This document shows positions 56,934 to 64,000 of a stretch of 64,000 bases of DNA, one piece after another. The first letter of the stretch is position 1, and each line of letters begins with the position of its first letter. A model generated the notes under the pieces. It was given only the letters and a program-made list of their open reading frames with translations, was not told where the DNA came from and ran no database searches. Both the position numbers and the translations under genes were made by a program. Source of the DNA: Isoetes taiwanensis (Eukaryota; Streptophyta; Lycopodiopsida; Isoetales; Isoetaceae). The DNA lies in NCBI GenBank assembly GCA_021234155.1, contig JAJEKV010000133.1, positions 1,214,542 through 1,278,541 of the forward strand, read 5' to 3'.

Positions 56934-59849
56934 TTTTTTTTTTTTTTGAAGGATCAAATTAACTAATATTACAAGATGAGCGATATTAGGGTACTCCTGC
57001 CCACACCAGAGCGAGCACCCACCTAACATATGTACCTATCTACGACTCATGCCACAAATCTACCCAGAGTGTCTACAATGTGCAGGGTTCTTTCCCAGCC
57101 CGCTATTTTGAACTGCTCTTTCCGAGGGGACGCCAGATAAGAGAGATATAGTTTGTACCTCAACTGCGGGACCAAAGCCTCAGGCTGCATCTCTGCATTC
57201 CTGAACACCTTCATGCGTCGTCGCTTCCAAATGAGCCACAACAACCATGCTTCACACAGATGAAAGGCCAGACTCTGAAGCTGGGACCACCTGTTAGGGT
57301 ACACCCCCAAAAGAACCTCTTGACTACGGAGCGAGGTATGAAAGAGGCACTGGACCCACTGCCATGCCGACCGGATATCTGAGCAAAGAAACATGCAATG
57401 TTCCAGGGTCTCCACACAGGCACCACACATAGGACACAAGTCGTTGATCCGCGGGTTGATCCTGTGAACCCACGTGTTCACCCTCAGAGAACGGTGCACA
57501 ATCTGCCGCAGCAATACCCGAATCTTGGGGGGCAAGATTGGGTTCCACACCCATCTCCAGATGTAGGCCCAATCATCCCCGGGCACCTGAAGACTCCACC
57601 CGTCCGAAGGAGGCAGCTCATCTTGAATTGCCAAAAGCCCATAATAGGATTTCACGAAATTTGAGGGATCTACTTTCGGATGACACTTCCACACACGTCC
57701 TGATGCCTATAGAGGGTGCAGCGGCAGAGCATTAGCCACTCGCGCCTAGATAACACAATCCCGTTCTTGAAGCCGAAATCTGTGGCAGAAAAGCTGCCAG
57801 GGTGCCAGCTGCCCATCCATATATCAGTCCGCCACCGTCAATACCCCACACTGCGCCCATCTGCGCTAAACTCGGGGATCGACGGAGGCTGCCAGAACCA
57901 AAGGTGCGCATGGTCCGAGCGAGATCCACCAAGGCGATGCCTCCAACTGCACCTGGTGGCATCAATTGCAAACAGCGGTCGGACCTGCTCCCAGGCTCGC
58001 AGGAGCCCCTTCAGAAACGGAGAGGCATGAGCATACAACCTGATATCCACGAACAACGCCCAAGGGAGCCGCGCGGACACAGACGGCTTGTGGAAAACTA
58101 TTTAGTGAGACAGCGACTGATGAAGCAAGACCATGTCTGGAGAGTCGAGCGCATTCTCAAGAATGGCAAAGACATACTTAGACAAGAGGACCTTGCCATG
58201 CAGTGAGAGGTCGAAGAAACCGAGTCCATCCGCAGCTTTGGGGTGCACGCACTTCCACCAGGCCACCTTCACGACCGCCCCTTCCTCATTGCCTCTCCAT
58301 ACGAAGTTACGAACCATAGAGGAGATTTCCTGCACCTTGCTTTCTGGCGCCAGGATGATAGAGGCCATATAAATATGAGTCGAACATAGGACGGACTTCG
58401 CCACTGTGACCCTGCCAGCCATGGACAGCTTTCCCCCTTCCACCAATTAAGATGCCGACGGAGCCCCACCAGAATGTCCTCTCACACAGCTGACGTTGAG
58501 ATGTCAATGCCGAGCGGGATACCCAAAAGCCTAGAGCACGGTGCCTCGCTGGTCGCGTTCGCTAAGGGAATTGGGACACGACCACCGGGCATGGGATCGT
58601 TCCGCTGGCCACAATGCCGAACACTTCCGTCCAATTCATGAGGCAGCGAAGCAAGGGAGAATGTATCCAGCCAGCTCCGCCGTGTTTAATGATTTCCCTC
58701 ATCGGCCTGCGGGGAAGAGGAATGAATCATCGGTGCATTGACTCCCAATGCTACAAGCACGACCGTCGCCATCCTCAGCCCCTCCACCACACCCGCCTCC
58801 AATGCGGAAGTCAACAACTGCGAGAAGGCCTCCGCTACAATGGTGAAGAGGAAGGGCGCCAAAGGGCATCCCTGGCGAACTCCAAGCCCCACCCTAAATA
58901 TCGGAGATGATTCACCGTGACACAGGAGGGTGGCTCTGGCGGACATTAAGAGCTTCATAGCCACTGCCGTAAAGGCCTCCCCACATCCAAAGGCTAACAT
59001 CATCCTTTTCAAGAACGTCCACCGAACACTATCATAGGCCTTTGCGAAATCCAGCTTCAAGTACACAATCTGGCCATTTTGCTCGTGCCCGATGAATGCC
59101 CCTCGAATCTTTGCCGCTACATTGCTCGAGACCGTCGCCGGGATGAAGCCAGACTGCATGGGACTAATAGTCTCTTTCAAGACCACTTGCAGTCTAAGCG
59201 AAAGTGCCTTCACAATAATTTTGTATACTTCCGACAGAAGGGTGATGGGGCGCCAATCAGAAATGACAGCTGGCTCCTTCGCCTTTGGTATCAATGAGAT
59301 GCAGCCCGTGTTGAGCCTATAGTCCAACGCTTCTGTCTGAAGCAGATCTTGATAGGTCTGCAACACCGAGTCCCCCACCCAATCCCAATATTCTTGGAAG
59401 AACTCGACCGGAATGCCATCCAAACCAGGGCACTTGTGGGGGGCCAAGGCACGACAAGCCTCCTCAAGCTCCTGCTTTGCGAGCGGGCACTGCAACATCT
59501 GCCTCCTCTCTACCAACACCTTGCATGACACTTTACTGAGAACGATCTCCTCCATCACATCCGTGTAGGGGTATCTCTTTTCCTGAAAAAACTAAGAGAA
59601 GTGATGAAAAGTTGCCTGCTTGATATCCACCGACGAATTCAGAATACGACCTTCAGCCAATGCCAGTGACGACATAGAGGCCGCATACTTCTTCTGTCGC
59701 GTAGCCCTGAAGAACATTCGAGAATTAGTGTCCCTTTCCCGCAACCAGATGATCCCTGCTTTCACCCTTACCTGAGCAGCCCTCCTGGATTCATCTGCTG
59801 CAATGTAGCGCAAAATCTCATTCTCCTGCACCCCATCAGATAAGGCCAT
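56934..59849 (-). pseudogene. L1-like LINE (LINE D), 5'-truncated, with poly-A tail
   Basis: The minus strand begins at 59,849 in the linker (RDTNSRMFFRATRQKKYAAS). The reverse transcriptase (59,558-58,686) has HKCPGLDGIPVEFFQEYWDW, ISDWRPITLLSEVYKIIVKA, MQSGFIPATVS, LDFAKAYDSVRW (first catalytic D) and GVRQGCPLAPFLF. The active-site box near 58,715 reads CTDD in a shifted frame, where L1 elements have FADD. Then come MVEGGKLSMAGRVTVAKSVL near 58,440 and the zf-RVT zinc finger CPMCGACVETLEHCMFLC near 57,430. A 14-T run (56,934-56,947) is the poly-A tail. 5' truncation with a poly-A tail is typical of L1 insertion by target-primed reverse transcription. Several frame breaks; not functional. 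Confidence 0.92.
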
Positions 59850-60168
59850 ATTGGTTCATAGGTTTAATTTATATTCAACGGTTATGAGAAGGCATAAATA
59901 TATATTTGGTAATATGATGAGTTATGAAAGGAACCGAGATTTTGAACGGTCAGTTCGGCACAGCGGCCGGATCGATCACCATATAACTAAAGATGTAGTG
60001 AAGTTAAACATAAGGCCATATTGGTTCATAGGTTTAATTTATATTCACTGGTTACGAGAAGGCATGAATATATATTTGGTAATATGATGAGTTATGGAGG
60101 GAACCGAGATTTTGAACGGTCAGTTCGGCATAGCGGTCGGATCGATCACCATATAACTAAAAATGTAA
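59841..60168 (+). repeat. 170-bp tandem duplication next to LINE D
   Basis: Copy one starts at 59,841 and copy two at 60,011, both with TAAGGCCATATTGGTTCATA. About ten differences over some 158 aligned bases. Copy one overlaps the 5' junction of LINE D by about nine bases (ATGGCCTTA on the minus strand). Confidence 0.93.
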
Positions 60169-61420
60169 TCTATACATTTGTATTGCAGTGATCAGAAGAA
60201 TCAGAAGCAGTGATTGGCTTAGGTTCTCGAATGGAATTCATTCTACAGATTATTTGGTAACCTTAATGAATAGTATAGATTCTTCATTTTATTTTTTGAA
60301 TAGTCGGTCCCTCCTTCTCGCTGAGTCTGTATGGGTCGTATGTTGTTTGTCCCTTCAAGTCGTGCTTTTGGATTTTGGCCTTCCTCTGAGCTTGCATGAA
60401 GTGGAGTTTGTTAATGTTTGGTGAACTTTTTGTGCTCCGTGCTTGGTGCCAGAATGGTCTAAATGTTGATGGCTCTTGGGACGTATTTTCAGAGTCTTGG
60501 TGGTTCGTCGAGTTCTTCCTTGTTTTGGTGGTATGGTCTATCAGTATTTTATTCCTCCCTTCTGATCTTCATTTTTCATTATTTCGAGTTAATTCACTAA
60601 AATTGCGTGCTTGATAAGGTTTGAGTAGTAGTTTGATAAGGGTTGGTGTGTCGTTTTGTTTGCTTTATTATTTGGTAATCGGTCTAGATTTTTAGTTTGT
60701 AGGTCTGATAAAATTGTTGTGATTTTTTGCGCAGTATATGGCCATCATTTGACACCACATTTATCCCTTCACTCTTTTGCAAGGTTGTCAAAATTATCAT
60801 CATTCTAAGGAACCTTGGGATCATACGTGAGCTAGCTCTTTTATGTTTGCTCTCATTAAACACCTGGCATTTGCTTTTATCTTTTTGTTTTTGGTATCGG
60901 CTCGAGTCTGCCCATACATCACACAACTCCTCAATCAGACGATGGGATTTTTCTTTGATCTATCTCCACTACATGTTCGTATTTTGATATTCTCATTGAT
61001 CACCTTCACAATCATGTGCTAGAATATATATTTTGTTTCCATGGAATTTTGATTAGTCAGTACGAGTTCTCATTCATCATTTATATCCGAAAAAAATATT
61101 ATTCTCGTTTCTTGGTGATCTTTGCAAACATGAGTTATATCTCCCTAGCCATGTTTCATTTGTTGGTCATTCACATGGACTCTCTTATTAAACGCATTTG
61201 TTATCCTTTGCCTATGATAGAATTGGATTTTATAGATTTGTAAACTTGACATCATGATGCATTTTTATCAGCATTTTTCTTGTCATCATAGAATTGGAAT
61301 TTCTTGAGTTTTTGAGGGTTACATCGAACAAATTGCATGGACTCTACTGTTTACCATTTTTCAGAACCTCGGTACGTTGCATTATTCAACGTTTAGGACT
61401 TGTATTAGGGCTTGCATGAT

Positions 61421-61650
61421 GTGGCCGTCAAATTGGTTATTCTCGTTATCTCACCGTGGTAATTTCCTAGAGTTAACATTTGCTAACACTACATGTTGTA
61501 GTTAGCTCAGATCCTGCATTATCTTATGTGCCATGTGGTCGTCAAATTGGTTATGGTTTCTCGTTATCTCACTGTGGTGGTTTCCTAGAGTTAACATTTG
61601 CTGACACTACATGTTGTAGTCCCTCATTAGCTCAGATCATGCATTATCCT
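61421..61650 (+). repeat. About 114-bp tandem duplication
   Basis: GTGG(C/T)CGTCAAATTGGTTAT at 61,421 and 61,535. Both copies run through CTCGTTATCTCAC, TTTCCTAGAGTTAACATTTG and ACACTACATGTTGTAGT, with a few substitutions and short indels. Confidence 0.9.
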
Positions 61651-63850
61651 ATTCTGTTCGCTCATTTGACATAAGGTGCTAGGACTTGCACCATGTGGCT
61701 TTGTATGAGCCGTTCGATACATTTTGGTTTGTTATCCTGATGCATTGTTTTTGCTTGGTTCCTCACATGGTTTGCTATGATTGGCCTTTTTTCAGCGTAA
61801 ATTTTGAAAGCGTATGGGTTGGGTTATTAATTTGCATGGGGTGCCATGTGTTTGGTTTTGGTCATTTTGCCATAATCATTTCTTTGTCCATCCAACTCCT
61901 ATATCTACATTTCATGATGTCATTTGTCTATGGATATTGTTCGCATGAATTAAGTACATATGTGTTGTTGGTTATATTAGCCTCTAGGCCAGGGAGGTCT
62001 CTCCACATAAGCGTCTATTGCAAGTTATTTGTTTGGTTGAGGCTTTTGATCAGGATGCTAAGAGATAGGTGATGAGGTATTCTCTCTGGTTATGTTACAC
62101 GTGTTTATACGAGGTTAGATTTTATATACATCTTTGTTACTTTGGCTAGTTAGTTACGTTTCTTTATATTTGTGGCTGTTGGATTAGTCACAGTTGGCCT
62201 CGGGCTTCTATTGTTCATTGTCTTTGAGTTTTACTATTGATTCCCTCCTCTCCGGTCTTATTTAGCCGCCCATTTTTTCCATATTACTTTATGTTTGTCC
62301 CATCTACCTATTTGGCTCTAGTTATTGTTATTTGCTCCTTTTCACATATGCCATACAAGTTCATTTGATGTTCTCGTTTGATTACCTATTCGAGTTACTG
62401 TTAGTCCTCTTTGCAGTTGCTCGGGTTGCATTGTTTGTTCCATTGCTTTATTCACTCTTTGTCTCATTACTGTTGATCACTCAACTGCTCTTGGCTTCTA
62501 GTTGAGTTCTCACTGTTGCCTCTATCTAACCTTTCATCCCTATTTCGTTGGTATCTTTACCCACTTCATCGGTTCCATTTTGCTCACTCTAATTTAGCTA
62601 TGTGTGCATTGTTTTTCCATTTCTTCATGTTGCTTTTTGATTTTACGTTATAGGTCCTCTATTTTTTTGCCACCGTGGTTCCTCCATTTATTGTCTATTT
62701 TGTTCCATTCGCCTTATCTACTCTGCTCATCCTCCTTATCCTGGGTCATCTTTTCGGTTCCTTCAAACTTTGTCGTCTCCATTCGATTTTCTTGTTCCAT
62801 GTTCTCCATTAAATCTTTATTTATGTATTTTGTTTTGTGGTTTTGGTTGTTTTTCTCCCAATAATATTTTTGTAATCTTTTACTGCATTGTTTCATTTGT
62901 TCTCTTTATGCATTTTGGTGTTCTGGTACTCTAGCACAATTCCCTTTCCATCTTTCGCCACATTGTTCCATTGCTTCATTTTATATTTTTCATTTCCGGT
63001 GCTCTAGCACTCGTTACTTGCCCCATCTGCCTTCTTGGTTGCATTATTCTATTTATCTTTGTTATCCCCTTACTTCTTTTTGCACTCCATTATTCTGGTA
63101 TTTTGTCTCTCCTTCCTTGCTCCTCTTTTTGCGTTCTTCCACTTGCTCCATGTTCCCCATCAACTCCTTATCTATGCCTTCTAGCTCCTTATCTGTGCAT
63201 TTTGTTTCATTTATTGCATTGACCTTGGGTTGACATATGTGTGCTATCAGGACCATTACACAGAATATCATTTTTTTATTTCATTGTGGTTGCATTGTTT
63301 CATTCGGCTTGTTGTTCCGTTTAACTTGGATGATGTTATTCTTTTTTAGTCTAGTTGCATCATTCCATCTTTGATTCTTTGTCTCTGGCTCCTTTTCTAT
63401 TGCTGGTTAGGTTAGTTCAGGTTATAGTTTCTTTTGCTAGTGTGGTATTTACTGGTTCATTAGTCATTTAAGATCTTTACATTGTCGACGTCGTCATGGC
63501 CTTGTATGTTGTACCTATAGCTTCATTTCCCTACCGCGGGTTACATCGTGTCCTTCTTTTTTATGTTCCTTTGCATTGTTCCTTTGGTCCCTCCATTTTA
63601 TGCACCCATGGATCAGATTCCAACTTTACTTGCTCATTCGACTTCTTCATTGCTCCTTTGTCTCTGTTTTTTGCTTTTCCTTTTTTGCACCATCCCCTCT
63701 AGTTTTTATTTTATGCATTCCAGTTATCCGGAGTTCCTTGTGCTCCCCCCTCTACTTGCATTGGCATCCCGCCTTGTCTCCCATAGTCTCGGCCTCTGAG
63801 AGAAGTTTGGAGGTAGGTTCCTCTTTGTGCCAGATGTTGTTGTGCAAGGA

Positions 63851-63911
63851 CCTTTCCCTAGTACCATGGTTCTCTTCTTATACAGAAGAGAACCACCATT
63901 CTAGGGAAAGG
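63851..63911. repeat. 28-bp imperfect hairpin with 5-nt loop
   Basis: Arm one CCTTTCCCTAGTACCATGGT and TCTCTTCT (63,851-63,878), loop TATAC, arm two to 63,911. About 24 of 28 pairs, with the mismatches grouped in the middle. It could be a small MITE or a small-RNA precursor-like fold. Confidence 0.85.
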
Positions 63912-64000
63912 GACGTCTGTTTTGGCGCCACACCAGTTTTGGATCCACTCTTTCTGTAGTCTATGCTTTCTATAGTGCAGGCTCTCATTTTGGCTTTGTC

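Larger units (their letters stand above)
60169..64000. other. T-rich, strand-asymmetric region, no gene recognised
   Basis: Nearly 4 kb in which the plus strand is rich in T and poor in A, built from recurring words such as CATTGTTCCATT, GCTTCATTTT and TTGTTCC. All open frames are short (longest 128 codons at 61,686-62,072), hydrophobic and without a recognised domain, as expected from T-rich codons. It could be a very long intron, an untranslated part of a large retroelement, or old satellite-like sequence. Confidence 0.5.

Overview
This window is nuclear DNA of a land plant with a large, repeat-filled genome. The evidence is plant-type Ty1/copia with an initiator-Met tRNA primer site, GT/AG introns, fragments of plant genes (ureidoglycolate amidohydrolase, a COBW-domain protein, a plant WD40 protein), LINEs, DNA transposons and very long (CT)n arrays. 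A fern or another non-seed plant fits the look of the LINE and transposase relics, but the lineage call is weak. I found no complete, intact host gene, no rRNA or tRNA gene and no CRISPR array. Almost everything identifiable is a mobile element or a gene piece carried by one.

Layout. 0-12.9 kb: mostly unrecognised DNA with a decayed pogo/jerky-type transposase (minus strand, 4.8-6.4 kb), short tandem duplications, and a cluster of small inverted-repeat elements at 10.5-12.0 kb that includes a Harbinger-type MITE with TTA target duplications. 12.9-18.7 kb: a full-length minus-strand Ty1/copia element with 745-bp LTRs, an AAGAT target duplication, PBS and PPT. It is young by LTR similarity but carries two frameshifts, a stop, and a deletion that removes the reverse transcriptase catalytic box. 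20.9-24.0 kb: a Mutator-like gene-capturing element (Pack-MULE type) with 9-bp target duplications. It carries one COBW exon fragment and three consecutive UAH exons with their introns. 24.7-36 kb: a repeat-dense block with a recurring AAATGGCGCCATTT palindrome, a higher-order tandem array, minisatellites, and decayed coding relics, one probably a transposon protein with a VGHTHDDID motif. 36.5-37.2 kb: a minus-strand relic with an HUH-like motif. 39.4-42.1 kb: a LINE whose reverse transcriptase core is replaced by (CT)n-SINE-(CT)n. 42.3-46.9 kb: PIF/Harbinger transposase (plus) and a Myb/SANT-like second protein (minus), convergent, with a hAT-type MITE between them. 47.2-54.2 kb: a second LINE fragment split by a 6,123-bp Helitron (47,390-53,512); removing the Helitron rejoins the LINE reading frame exactly. 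55.5-59.8 kb: two L1-like LINE relics, tail to tail. 60-64 kb: T-rich, strand-asymmetric DNA with no recognised gene.

The genes do not form a pathway. What links them is nested insertion and gene capture: two unrelated classes of transposon (Mutator-like and Helitron) have each picked up host exons within about 30 kb. The COBW+UAH capture and the Helitron with its precise insertion footprint and apparent terminus bypass are the strongest candidates for something new.
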